A stretch of 64,000 nucleotides of DNA from Stachybotrys elegans. Its lineage: Eukaryota > Ascomycota > Sordariomycetes > Hypocreales > Stachybotryaceae. Shown one piece after another: positions 22,402 to 34,400 of this stretch. The stretch is taken from positions 1,922,001 through 1,986,000 of the forward strand of contig JAGPNK010000008.1 of assembly GCA_020746835.1 (NCBI GenBank), read 5' to 3'. The position numbers and the translations under genes were made by a program. Positions within the stretch are counted from its first letter, which is position 1. Each line of letters begins with the position of its first letter. The notes below the pieces were generated by a model. The model was not told where the DNA came from. It saw nothing but the letters and a program-made list of their open reading frames with translations, and searched no databases.

Positions 22402-23391
22402 CTATTTGGATGCGTTCCTTCGCCAGAAACCAGGCGCCTGGTCGAAGTCGTCCTCAAAGCGCATAAGTGGCGGCCTAACATACATATCCGCCCAGTCACC
22501 GCCATCCCGCAGTTGATTCTGAACGTCGACGTATTCATAGGCATTGACGTACATCCAACCAACATCCTCGTATTCGCTGTTTGTCTCTCCGCCCTCCCAG
22601 TCGAGTCTCTCCTCCTCTTCGGGTTCGTCATCTTGCGAGTCGGGCGTCCAATCTCTGCTGACGAGTTTGACGACCGGGTTGTCCATCTTTTCGAGCGATT
22701 CGAGGCAGATATCGTCGACGAGGAAACAGAAGTTGTAGCGTGGGCCAGCACGTTCCAAGTAATCGGTGCTATCGGTTGCCGGCGCAAGACCTGAACGCCA
22801 ATTGCGTCGTAGCTCATTGACGCACCAGTCGGTGAAGTGACGACGAATTGTCTCCAGGCTTGCCCCTTGGAATTTTGCCTTGTCATCCATAAGCACCAGC
22901 TGATGCCTGGAAGAGAGCTGCGGCTGAAGCTGCTGGTACTTTGCCAGCGAAGAGTCGATATCCTGGCGGAGCGAAGAAACCATGCGATCCCAGGCGGCGT
23001 CATCACTGTATGACACGCGGTATACAACCAAGCCCCAAGCAGCATCGGGCTTGAGAAAACTGCGCTCGTCCAAGACAGTCAACGGGTCAGCCATTTTGGC
23101 TTCCAACTCTGCGCTGTAGGCCTCTCGGAGCTCGTCGTCGATGGGGTGAGCCTTGGCCACCTCTTCAAGGGCCGCCTTGACCTTGTCGGGGTCGTACTCT
23201 GGAATGCTGGCCATGGCCTTTTGCATCGCATCTAAATAGGCTTGCGCGCGAGCTCGGTCCTCGTCTGTGAGTGGGCGTGGCATGGCTGAGACTGCTTGGA
23301 TGGAACTGGTAATTACTGAGCGGTTGGCTGATACGAAGCACTTGGTTGCGGTCCTTGCGATGATTGGGGCTACGCGGCGGAGAGTAGACAT
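22402..23391 (-). CDS. Hypothetical protein, possible mitochondrial presequence
   Basis: A single exon of 329 aa from ATG 23391. The first 35 residues are Arg/Ser-rich with no acids (MSTLRRVAPIIARTATK...), fitting a mitochondrial presequence. A second in-frame ATG at 23283 (MPRPLTDED) would give a cytosolic form. The core contains WGLVVYRVSYSDDAAWDRMV, RHQLVLMDD, FTDWCVNELRRNW and CFLVDDICLESL, a pattern I associate with an uncharacterised fungal family, followed by an acidic Glu/Asp-rich region and a Trp-rich C-terminus. No catalytic motif is recognised. It converges with the vWA gene (197 bp between stops). Confidence 0.7.
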   Translation of the reverse strand: MSTLRRVAPIIARTATKCFVSANRSVITSSIQAVSAMPRPLTDEDRARAQAYLDAMQKAMASIPEYDPDKVKAALEEVAKAHPIDDELREAYSAELEAKMADPLTVLDERSFLKPDAAWGLVVYRVSYSDDAAWDRMVSSLRQDIDSSLAKYQQLQPQLSSRHQLVLMDDKAKFQGASLETIRRHFTDWCVNELRRNWRSGLAPATDSTDYLERAGPRYNFCFLVDDICLESLEKMDNPVVKLVSRDWTPDSQDDEPEEEERLDWEGGETNSEYEDVGWMYVNAYEYVDVQNQLRDGGDWADMYVRPPLMRFEDDFDQAPGFWRRNASK

Positions 23392-23522
23392 GAGTGCGAG
23401 CAAGAGATGAAGAAGAAGAGGCCTGGGATGGGCGGGGATTATCCAGCTATAAGTAGTTGTAAATTGGCTTACCACTAGGCACCACCTCTACTGTTTATTT
23501 GCGCTCTACTGCTTACACCTCA

Positions 23523-23745
23523 CACTGCACACTCTTTTCCTCATCATAAATTGGCTGACTAATATAATATTCAAAAGAGAATAAAGAGAGAATTCTCTTT
23601 ACAAAAAACTAAAAGGCTGTAGCCTAAGTAATAGCTATAGTAGAGAAATAGCCCTATTCATTATTTCTTTTCTCTTTGACTCTATGTAGCTGTATATTAA
23701 TTAGCTTTCTATATTGACTGCTATAAAGTTTACCAAGTATTAGGA
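23523..23745. repeat. A/T-rich, TpA-rich island abutting the chitinase stop codon
   Basis: The sequence between the unknown gene and the chitinase stop at 23748 turns abruptly A/T- and TA-rich (ATATAATATT, palindromic AGAGAATTCTCT, TATATTAATTAG). This differs sharply from the balanced composition around it. TpA enrichment is typical of repeat-induced point mutation (RIP) of a former mobile element in ascomycetes. No element-coding sequence or terminal repeat is recognisable, so its origin is inferred. Confidence 0.45.
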
Positions 23746-23747
23746 AA

Positions 23748-26700
23748 TTACAGCTCGGGAGCCTGTGTAATTAGCATATGCAACTCCTCCAAAGTCTCCG
23801 TCACTGCATCGCCACTCAGGGATGTAGGCACTGTATCCAGCGTTGTGTAAGCGCTGGTCACCGGCGGCTCGATATCATGTAGATTTATACGCGGCAGGTA
23901 ATCCACCCCGAGCTCCTCCATCTCATCCTTGCATTCGCTGTCCTTGCACTGGAGGAACCCGTAGTTCTCAAACAGCTCTTCTTCGGTTGCTTGGCGCGTT
24001 GAGTTACCCTCATCGACTACAATGTCCTCTGGGTCCACGGCCAGGTTATACCCAGGCCGGCTCTTCTTGCCACTGGTAAACTCGGGCCCAGGCCTGTGCT
24101 GGTAAAGCTGTGTATATTTCTTGTTGGTCGGGTGGGCGTTGTACCAAGGGTCGTTGGTCATGAGGGCAAACCCCGGGTCCGGCACCAGCATCTCTGGCCA
24201 GCACGGGTTGTCCGGGATGCCATAATCACGCAGCGCCGGCATGTTGATGAAGCTCATTGACACGACCGTCCTGGTCCGCGTTCGCGTCTCCACAAAGTGA
24301 GACGTCCGTCGCTTGCAACCTCTCTCAACACGGCCTCGACGAGGTTTCCTGTCCGCCGGTCCAACCTTGAAGCGGGCAGGGCATACGTTGCGGAAGAGGC
24401 TGCCCGCGCCCCTGTTCTGTGCCTGGGGCAGAAGCCGGATCCAGACGCGCTGGTTGCGCGCTTGCCATATCGCAGCAGGTGGGAATTCGTCGCGCTCGCA
24501 GCCCACGTTCTTGGCCCGCATCCAGCCATTAATCCATCCCTTATCGTGATCCCATACATATTGATGCACGACCTCGCGGATGTCGCCGTTGTTTTTGGTC
24601 GTGCAGGTCATGAGGGCGTTTTCTGGGTGCTTGTCGATCACGGAGCTGTAATGGAGACATGGTTGCGGCCATTTTTCGCCATCACACACTTTTGTCACTG
24701 TCGTATGGTGTTCCTTGAACCTCGTCTCCGTCTTGGAGAGGGGCCTCAGACGTGCACGCTTTTCCAGTGCCTCGTCCGCTAGTTTGCAGTGACCATCCTT
24801 CTCCGAGGGCCTGGTGGGCTCGGCTTTGGAACCACGGTCGTTCTTGGTGGTCAAGGGCTTGTCGAGCTTGACATCGTAGTCTTTGCCGCGGAATTTAAAG
24901 ACAGACTTGCCGCCTTTCGCAATGCCCTTGGCACACACGTTGGCCAGAGCTGGCACGGCTGCCTGGACCGCAAGTCGAATAATCCAACCTAGAAACTGTC
25001 AGGCAAAATTTCCACATGCAGGCGTAGAAACTCACCGACAAAGGGAATAAAGGTCAGAGGAGTCAACGCGGCAGTGATGGCGATCCTGCAAAACGCCTTT
25101 GCCGCGAGCTCTAGGGCCAATGCCTCTGCCACAGCTACCGCCTTGTCTGCCGCCTCGTCCTTGAACTTTCTCTGGACCTGCTCTTTCGTCACCGGCGGCG
25201 AGAAACCCGCACAGCAATAGCTTTGGGTCCCTCCGGTACAACTCTGATCCTCCTTGTCCGAATGGTGATTGGTGTTCTGAGTCACCTCTGTTTCCAGGTC
25301 TGCACACCCGCCAGTGCAAGGCAGCCCGAGGCCTCGGTAGCCGCGCCACCGACACTTGCCCATAATTGTCCCCTTGGTGCAGCAAAGCCGACGATAATCG
25401 CCCTTGGGGCAACGTTCCATTGTGGACAGCTGACCAGGCTGTCCATTCATCTGCGAGGCTTCGTGGTCGCCTTTTCGACACTTGTCGCCGCATTTAGTCG
25501 TGTAGCAGACGCCGTTGACTACTTCGTCTCTCGCGGCGCTTTCAGCCTCTGCAATCTCTTCTTTCGTCCACTCTTTGGGGTAGAGCAAACTTGTTGACTT
25601 TTGGTCGACCTGATCAATGGCCCAAACCATCAACCCACCTGCGAAAGAGCTGAGCAACTAGTGGTTACGTCGGCACGGAAGACTAACCTAAGCAACGGGA
25701 ATTTGCGAATTCCTTCTTCCGCTGCAGTGTCTCGTCGTCGTCGTAGGATACCCACTGATCTTGGTCCCAATGGATCCCTTCTATGATCTTAGTACAGTAT
25801 CTCGTTTGTATGCTGAGACTTACATTTGACGCCGGCCTTGTTGTCAGAAAAAGGCTTAAGCTTTTTATCTTTAATAATCTCTAGAATCTCCTGCAAGGTT
25901 AGAATCCCAGAGGCTTTGGAGCAGCGTCCTTCTTTGGCACCGGCAGAGAACTCGCAGATGCCATTGGGCTTGTTGCACTTTGGGTCCTTGAGTGTGAACG
26001 AACGACCGTAATCTGGCAAGCTGTTAGTATCGAACAGACAGGATCTCGGTAGTCTTACAGCCTTGACCCAGAACCACCTTTTCGGGTTTCAACCCAGCCC
26101 GCCACAGCAAATCCAGGCCCATGTCAATCTCGGTGATGTTGGTATGTGCAGCAACCTTGGGTCCTATCCACTTGGACGCTGCATCCCAAACCCCGTGAAG
26201 GTCGTAACTCATCAGGTTGAACCAATCAACGTGGGGCTGGTGTTTGGCCAGGTCGAAATGCTGCAGGTACCAATACGAAGCTGGCAGGGTGATGGAGTAT
26301 CCGTACTTTGAGCCAAAGGCAGCCTTGATTTCTTTGGACAGCAAGACAAAGTTGGCAGAATCCTCGGCACGGCCACCGCGGTCGGCTGGCCAATGTTAAA
26401 TAGGCTCATGATGATGACGTCGGACTAACCTGCTGTGGGATACTCCCAGTCCAAGTCCATGCCATCAAATCCATACGTCTTCATAAACTTGAGCAACCCA
26501 TCGATGAAGCGCTTCCGGTTCTCAGCCGTCATAGCCATATCACTAAAGGCTTTTTGATAGGGTCCAGCTTCACCACCATCAGCAGTGTACCACATTGAGG
26601 GAGGCAACTTACGATCATTAAAAGACCAACCGCCAACGCTTACCCACGTCTCCAGCCCAGACTTTTTCTGCTTAAGTTTTGTGAACCGATTCAGCAGGGA

Positions 26701-27399
26701 CCCAGCATTCTTATCCATGGGGATAATCTGAAATGTAACTGGGTCGAAGAAGACGAAAGCAAAGTTGAGATGGGTTAGGCCATCCAAGTTCAGGTCTTCG
26801 GGGGAAACCTTGTGGCATGATCTAGTATTCGCCCACGACTCGTAATAGCCGATCGAGCGGCGGCTTACGCTTCCGCCGTCCTTGCTGCAGGATGGCCGCT
26901 TCACGTCACCACAGCCGCCGAAGCCTTTTTGACAACCAGCATCACAAAAGTCAGAGGTTGAACCACAAAATCTGAAAATACGTTAGCATCGCATTGCATG
27001 ACAGAATTATTTTCCTACCCAAACTTGGAGCAGCAGACGCCTAGTGGGCAGTTTTGCTTGCCAGGTTGCCCATACTTGCCACACTCTGCCTTGGCATCAC
27101 AGTTGGACGTGCAGTTCCCGGCACCACACTCGGTGGGGGAATAGCCACACAATTTTGTAATCTACCTTGTAAGTCTTGTACTGTTATCCAAAGGAGTAAC
27201 ACACCTTGCTGCAACATGCGCCGTTTACGCATGGAGTGTGCTCATTGCATGTCCCAACAGGGAGCTCAAGGGTCTCAGCAGACAGGTAGTTTTGAAGAAT
27301 CCCATATGGCGAGTTGCGGTTGAAATATGATTCGGCAGCAATTTTCTGAACAAAAAATGCGAGAAAAAGGCTGCCCAGAGCGCTGGGTCGGTACTTCAT
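23748..27399 (-). CDS. GH18 subgroup-C chitinase with hevein domain and C-terminal NucA/NucB-like nuclease domain
   Basis: Eight exons on the minus strand: 27205-27399, 27019-27161, 26430-26971, 26059-26385, 25824-26012, 25688-25777, 25036-25638, 23748-24988 (1109 aa). Order: signal peptide (1-22); Cys-rich hevein (CBM18) region (about 50-134, ECGAGNC...CCSKFGFCG); GH18 barrel (about 152-508) with WVSVGGWSF, the complete DGMDLDWE (282-289, Glu289 proton donor), MSYDLHGVWD and VMVWAID-like end; two Cys-rich modules ending in CC (about 530-650); a LEKR Kex2-like site (771-774); then a domain (about 797-899) with RDEFPPA (862-868) and NRGAGS (888-893), matching the RDE(W/F)P and NRGAGS signatures of extracellular NucA/NucB DNases. 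A Cys/Asp-rich tail follows. Secreted; hydrolyses chitin. The DNase activity and killer-toxin-like delivery are inferred. Head-to-head with a LysM gene. Confidence 0.88.
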
Positions 27400-28243
27400 G
27401 GTTTGAGTCCAGGCAATGTCCAACCGAGTTGTCACAAAAATGGATATCTAGGCTCGGCTGCAAATCTGCGGCCTAGAAGCAGGATTGGACTATTTAAGAA
27501 AAGAAGACGGACTACATGCTGATCTGAGAATTTATACATCCGTAAGGCGATCCTAGTGACCGGCTCTGTATATCGCCGGTCCACCAAGGAAAAGGGGCTG
27601 AGCATTGAGTGCAGCACTGAGGCAGTTCTCTATTCAAGGCAGCTGTTGAGAGAAGGCAGCTCCTACTCGCTTGTCAAGTTACCCAGCTGACTGTTGTGTT
27701 ACGACTTGACCCGATGGTGGTCAGTCTGACGTGCCCCTTTAGTGGCAAAGCGCGCACACAGATTCTCACCACAATCATCCACATGACTGAGCTCACTGAA
27801 GTAGGGCACCATACAGTTTGCGTCTTCCTTCGTCGGCTTTGGATTAAATGAGAAGTCAGTCTCTTTTCGGTGTGTCAGGTGAGACAATAGCATGTGCGTA
27901 CGGCGCAACTACTGTCGAACGTTCCAGGCTCGGACAAAGGCATAAGCTTATGACCTTGCAAGTGCAGGCGAGAAAAGAAGCTGCATGATCGTGAGCAGCT
28001 GACCAAACCATGGCTTAGGGTTGAGATTTGTTCGGCGCTCGCCAACCCGCTGCACGATACCGAACAAGCCTCGACCACTTCCTATTATAGGTGATGACGA
28101 TGAGTGCTTTGAGCCTTTAAAAGACCTCCAGGGGTGGCTTTTCCTTCCTTCTTTGGCCGTAGAGAATAATCACAAACTGTTCTCCGGATTTGAATTAACG
28201 GCCTTGCTACTGTGACACTTGTTTAAGGAAAGCTCATCACAAG
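27400..28243. promoter_or_regulatory. Bidirectional promoter of first chitinase/LysM pair
   Basis: An 844-bp region lies between the divergent start codons of the nuclease-bearing chitinase (27399) and the LysM gene (28244). Its size and layout mirror the region 35249-36439 in the second pair. No strong repeat was recognised. Joint expression of the two secreted chitin-binding proteins is likely but inferred. Confidence 0.5.
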
Positions 28244-30221
28244 ATGGTATTATACCCGGCTTTAAGATCGATACTGGTCGTGTCCTGCGCCTTGGTGGTA
28301 TCGGGGTTTACTCTTTACCCTTTGATCCCACCCCACGCGATGGGAGAGATTCTAGGCATCAGTCAACCGTGTCTTGCCGCATTGTACGTGCAGCCGCTGT
28401 GCAGCCGCCGTTGCCAGCATCAGCTAACCGCGTCCAGGAACACCACATTACCTTGCGACCCCAATATATTCCAATGGACCATCAAGATAGATGACGTGTA
28501 TTGGACTGAAAAAGATGTGGGCGCCTTGTGCGTCCCCAACTGTATTAGCAAGGCCCGCGACTGGAGCAAAGCCGTCCAAGTCGCATGCCGCGATGACTGG
28601 ATGACGGCTGGTGAACGCGCTGTTCCGGCAGAGTCGCTCAGTCTACGCTTTTTGGAAGGACTTGAAATGGCGTGTATGCGCTCAAAGTCGAACGAATGGT
28701 GCCTCCTCAAGTCCTACGAGTGGGTGGGATCGGACGTGGTACAGGTCGACTGTGCGGCGAAACCCAACGACCCGTGGTGCATTGACAAAGGCAATGTGTC
28801 GGCTGAGAACAGCAGAATGTCAAGTCTATATGACGATGACATATTATGCTCCGAGTGCTTCCTCAAAACATTGCATGCGCGCTTGAGCTCCGAGTTCCTG
28901 CAGGACACTGACTACGCCGACTATCTTGTCGACGAGTTTCAAGATATTCAGTCTGTCTGTAAAACAACAGTAGGAGATCTGACAACGCGCGCAATTCCGG
29001 GATACCCCGCCGCAACGGAAACCAGCAACCCCGGACAACCGGAACCTGATCCCGGGCACGACGAGCCCCCAGAGGACGAAGATCCAGACGATGGAGATGA
29101 TGCTGAGGATCCCCAGCCCGATATTCCCACCAACTGCACTGGTCGCGCCATCGACGTCAGATATGCCAGTGGAGAGGGCGTCGCCGCCTGTAACGAGCTC
29201 TCACTCAAGTATGGTGTGGCAACGGGCGAGTTGATGTTGGCCACAAACAGCGAAGAGTGCTACTCGTTCAACTTTGTCTGTGTCCCGGAGCGGTGTCAGT
29301 TGCTACGTGTTCAGCAAGGAAATACATGGCATGTAAATCTCAAGAGACTGGGACCTGGCTAACATGTCGAAGTGAATCTATTGCGAGCGCTCTTTCGAAT
29401 GCGACGGACCCTGTGAATATGGCACAAATCGCTACTTGGAACCCCAATATCCAAGGTGCATGCGATTTTCTTGTCCAGGATCAGTATATTTGCATCAAGT
29501 CAGTATATACACGTTCAACCTGTCTGCCGCTAACAAATCCAGTGCACCGGGAGGATCGTGGATCCGTCCCCCAGAGTCTGAGCTGCCTAGTGACGGGAAC
29601 GGACCTGTACGGGGTGGGCCAGGCAGCACGCCCACGCTCCCCATCATCGAGGACCCTAGGCTAGTCCCATCAGACCGCGTCCAAAAGGGCATACCGTCCA
29701 ACTGCCGTCGCTTTGTGAAAGCAGACTCGGCCGGCGCAACGTGCTGGAAGGTCGCCAATGACGCCAAGATCAGCCAAGCCGAACTCTTCAAGCTGAATCC
29801 TGTGCTGGGCGCCCAAGGCGAGCACTGCAATACTCAGCTCTGGCTGGGCTATTACTACTGCGTCGCTGCAGGCACTGCGCCTGGGTGGACTACCCTAACA
29901 ACTATACCCACTGCCACGACCACAATCCCGTTGAAGCCTTCGCCGACACAGGACGGGTTTAATGCAAGCTGCAACAAGTGGGTCAAAGCGGCGGCCGGCG
30001 ATAGCTGTTGGAAGCTCGCTGAAGACGCCAAGATTGAGATTACGCAGCTATACAAGTGGAATACAGCACTGGGGGCCAAGGGGGAGAACTGTGCTACGAT
30101 TGTTTGGCCTGGCTACTACTACTGCATCGGTGTATCGAAGGCTCAAATGGAGGCCCATCCGACACAGACCGCGGAACCTTATGCAAAGCAAGAGGTGGGC
30201 TGGGCCCCTTTGGACTTGTAG
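28244..30221 (+). CDS. Secreted multi-LysM chitin-binding protein
   Basis: Exons 28244-29328, 29373-29498, 29543-30221 (629 aa). A hydrophobic signal peptide covers about 1-24. The N-terminal half has many Cys and an acidic Pro-rich linker (PEDEDPDDGDDAEDPQ). Then come a degenerate LysM-like unit (about 296-347) and three LysM domains: about 350-403 (QQGNTCESIA), 458-510 (CWKVANDAKISQAELFKLNP) and 547-598 (CWKLAEDAKIEITQLYKWN). LysM modules bind chitin oligomers in the wall or apoplast. The first intron (29329-29372) has a GC donor (TG/GCATGT) and AAG acceptor. No GT donor gives the required phase, and splicing there completes the conserved GNTCESI motif. The gene is head-to-head with the upstream chitinase, as seen for LysM genes beside subgroup-C chitinases in Trichoderma. 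Likely roles are self-protection or chitin masking (inferred). Confidence 0.85.
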
Positions 30222-31442
30222 CGACTTGTCGTGTCTGCTACTTGCGCTTCCAGACTCCTATTATTTTAGCTACTCATGTCTCAGCGGTGAATGGTATGAA
30301 GTCAGTGCCTTAACCGTGTACAAGAGGTTAAATAGGTTGCATGGTCGAGATGACTTAATTCGTCGGCATCGTAATCCTCCAAGTCATCTTCCTCGTTTCT
30401 CTCCCGTATATTTTGCTTGATGACTCCTGCTCGCGACGTCTTAACAGCTTGCAAGAATTCTTCCCGTCGGAACTTATAAAACGCGCTACATGCTACCTAC
30501 TGTCGGCTTGTTGGTGCGTTGTAAAGGCGGTGTAAATACTAATCCCTCGGCGCTGCTATTCTCGATAATGCGCGCCCGCCATATCCCCGACTTCGGAGCT
30601 GGGACGACGTGAAGGGTCGAAATCTGATTGTAAATCTTGTCAAAGTACGTTTAAACCGCTACTGGCTTCTGGGTTTGCCACGGTTCATCAGGCTCGTCGT
30701 CGGAGCAAGAGTCATCCGAGGCATCGCGGTCGTCACGGAGATATCGCAGTGGAATGTCTCGACGTATACCTCAACGTCAATGCTGGTGTCTGGCTTTTTG
30801 AGGTATGGGATGTGCCACAACAGATCAATGACCTTTCAGAACGGCCTGTGGCGCGAACCATGTTGACATGAAGCTGTTCGTCGGTCCAGCCATCCGCCGA
30901 GGGGCGCTGCACCGAGGATGAGGAGAGGTAACCCATCTGCTCTAGGGTTGATAGTGGCAGTCCAGACATCTGACAACCACGCCTGGTCGTAGCCGGGGTT
31001 AGATCGGGTGCGTCTTGGCATATGCACTGCGGTACTAGCAGGGCTATCACAGAGTAGTCGTCTGTAACACCGCAACGTTGTCGAGCGCATGTAATGTGTT
31101 CACGCTGGTTTTGGTCAGATAAAGGGTGCTTACATGGACAGCATGATTCACGCAACCGGATCCAGATTGTTCCGTAGGGATGCCGAGGCGGTTGGCTGTT
31201 GCTGCGCCTCTATTGTGACAATGTATAGCCATATCGCGCTTAGGTGAGTCTTAAACAACAGGTGTTGGCAAGTCAATTATGGATCCTTCTGCATAGCAGC
31301 CGTAGAGGCCTGACAGGGCATCCGCGAATCACTCGTCTGATAGTGGTAATTATTGCAGTACCAATATTCACGTTATTCACCTTACACACAGCGTAAGACG
31401 ATGACTGGTTTTAACCGACATTACTACATAACAACACCCATC
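30222..31442. other. Intergenic region with possible degenerate coding remnants
   Basis: The 1.2 kb between the LysM gene and the second chitinase contains protein-like minus-strand segments in different frames. One at about 31130-31230 begins MAIHCHNRGAATANRLGIP. Another at about 30740-30834 reads VIDLLWHIPYLKKPD. A short acidic stretch follows. They are separated by stops, and I could not join them with good splice sites. They may be a decayed gene of a fungal family of unknown function, or chance. No function is assigned. Confidence 0.25.
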
Positions 31443-34400
31443 TCATGACTTCTGCCACTTGAGATCACTGACCTTGTTGGCATAATACGAACACGTATGG
31501 AGCAGCCGCTGGAGGTGGGCACTCTGAGCAGCGACGCTCGCCGGCACGTTGAAGGTGACGTAGTTGTTCATGTCAAGCACAAACATGCGCGCCTTCTGGA
31601 CGACGGCCTCCTTGTACACAGGCATGAATTCATCGAATATGGCCTTGATGCCCCTGAGCTCAGCTGGGAAGCAGTTAGTGAAACGTGGTTCAAAGTGGAT
31701 GGGAGGGGCACCAACGCATATGATCCTCCATGTTTTGAATCTCTTTTGTGATGGCCCTCATCGTCTCGTCCTCGACAATCTCCGTGATTCCGTCGTTCAT
31801 GTAATTGAAGGCTGCAAAGACGTTTTTTATGACAATTTCGATCTTCTGGGCGCTCTTGACGGTTCCCTTGAGCGCCTCTGTGACGTACTTCTTCCTCTTA
31901 TCCGCAGCCATGGGATTGTTCAGACTGAAGAGCTGGCCCTTGACCCAGTTGACGTCACCCTTGATCAGGAACATGTTCCTCATGTTGCCCCAGTCGCCCA
32001 GGGCCGTCATGAGGCGATCGGCCGGCGTGTTGAGGGGCGCCACCCACGACGGGTCCATGCCAGAGACGACCTCGTAGAAGGAGTTGAGGGCGATGCCGGC
32101 AGCGTAGGCCTTGTTCCAACCGGCCAGCAAATTAGCCTCGGCCAGCATCGCGGCCTGCATCGGGAGCTTGCCCAAGACGCCGGGCAACAGGCCCGTGACG
32201 CACGTCTCGAGGAACACCTTTGGCCACTGGACCTCGAAGAAGTGCTCCGTCTGGAAGAACTTCCTGGGGAGCTCCGACACCTTGAGGAAGGTCAGGGCGG
32301 CGTTGGTGCAGACGTTGTCCGGGGAATCGTAGCCTCCCTTGAGCAGCATCGTGGCCAGGCCGGTACCCGAGCGGAAGAGGTAGTCTCGCTTGTCTCCTGT
32401 CGGGTACGGACGAGACCACCAGGTGAGAACCGCGCCAGAGGACAGCAAGAGGTCAATCTTGCGCCGAGAACCAGGCCTGTTCCTGGTGCGGGCCTCCAAC
32501 TCGTTGTAATGGCTCCTCCGGGCCAGGCTGCTAGACTCATCGCCCAGGCCGTCATAGCAGTCAGTCTCGTCATCCGCACATATGTCAACGTCGCAAATAT
32601 CCTCCTCCAGAGCGTCGGAATTGGGCGTGCAGCACAGCGACTTGTGTCGCCACCAGTTGCACGCCCTCGAGCCGTCCGTGTCTCCGAAGTTGTTTGTATA
32701 CAGCGTCACCTCGGTTTGAGCGCACGAGTTCTGTGCGCAGTCCCCCTTGCCGACCCAATGGCACTGCTGCAGCGGCATGGGACGGTCCTTTTTGCAGCAG
32801 TACCGGTATCCGTTGCAGAAGATGGTCGCGTAGCCCCCGCGGTCCCACGCGTATGCCACCTCCTGCTCGTCACTCTTACACTGGTTGTCGGTGCAGCTCT
32901 CGGTCCAGCGGCAGTGTTCGGTGAGACTGTCGAACTGGGTCGCCTTACAGCAGAAGGCCTTGCCGCCGCGGCTACACCGGCTCTCCCCAGACGACTCACC
33001 CGGGCTGCCGCCCCAGCTCGAGCCCGAGACCTTGACCTCGCCGTCGTGGCACCGCCCGTTGCAGTCGCCGCCGGAGCCGCGCCATGTGCACTCCCCCATG
33101 CTGTGGCCATTGGGGCAGCAGATGGCCTTGCCGCAGCGCGTCTGGTCCTTTTTCGAGCACTTTTCGCCATCCCAGTCGGAACCAACCTTGGTGAAGCCCT
33201 CCTTGCAGAATCCCGTACGGCTATCTGTCTTGTAGCACTTTCCGCCGAGGCTGGTATCGACGTCGGCGACACTGACTGGGCCCTGCTCAACTAGCTTCTT
33301 GGCCGCCGACTTGAGATTCGTGTTTCCTGTAAGTGCCTTGTGCGCCGAGAACTCGTAGTCATCTGTGAGGCATCAGCGAATGAGACTTTGGGTTTTGGGG
33401 AATGGCCAACGGCGTCTTACCTAGGTCTGATGCCCAGATGAGCGAGCCTGAAAAGCCGATGTCGTCTGCCCACTTGATCTTCTGCTCAAACGTTTCATGG
33501 TCATCGTACGAGATCCACTGGTCATTGTCCCAAGTCATGTACTTGACAGCAGCCTCCTTGTCGTGGACTGGTGTGATGCCGCGTTTCTTATTCTTGCCGA
33601 TGATGTCCTGGATCTCGTAGTGGGCGAGATCTGCATATTCATCAGTCAACCGCTCTCCTATTCGAGATGCACAACTTACATCCACTGGTACCTGTGCACA
33701 CTCCAGGCTTTGCGCCACTGGCAAATCGGCAGCCAGGCGTCGTACATCCTGGGTCAGCCAGAGTGAAAGCTCGTCCGTAGAATCCGAAACCAAGTGCGAG
33801 TTTGGAGGGAGGGATATCGACACGCCAGAACAGCTCAGCGGCCAATTTGATCTCGGTCAGATTGGTGTGACCTTGAACGATAGAGCCAATGGGATTAGAA
33901 CTGTCCCAAACACCGTGAAGATCGTAAGACATCTGAGAGTTCCATGTCAGCAGCGAATCATGCATTTGCAACGATAACTTACAATGTTGATCCAGTCCAC
34001 GTGTTTGATCATACCAGGCAGATCGAACCAGCGAAGATACCAGAACGACGACGGCGCGGTAAACGTGAGACCGATCTTGCGGCCCGAATTGTCAAACGCC
34101 TTTCGAAGTGTCTCGACGAGTGCCACATAGTTCTCGGTGTCGTCCTTTTTACCACCGCGGTCCGGAGCGCCAGGATACTCCCAGTCGAGATCCACGCCGT
34201 CATATCCGTACGTGTCCAAGAACTTAAGCAGATTGCTGGCAAACTTGTCACGGTTGGATGAGCTTCGCGCAATATCACCAAAGACGGGCTGCGTGGCCGT
34301 GCCATTATCCGAAAAAGTCCAGCCACCGAGACTGACGTAGAGCTGCAAGTTCGGGTTAGAGGTCTTCAAATCTGCCACATCTTGGAACGTCTTGGCAGGC

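Noticed and set aside
31564..33294. 576-aa open frame on the plus strand opposite the second chitinase
   Set aside because: It mirrors the long GC-rich exon of a gene with clear family motifs; composition is Val/Ala/Arg-rich with no recognisable domain, so it is a codon-bias shadow.
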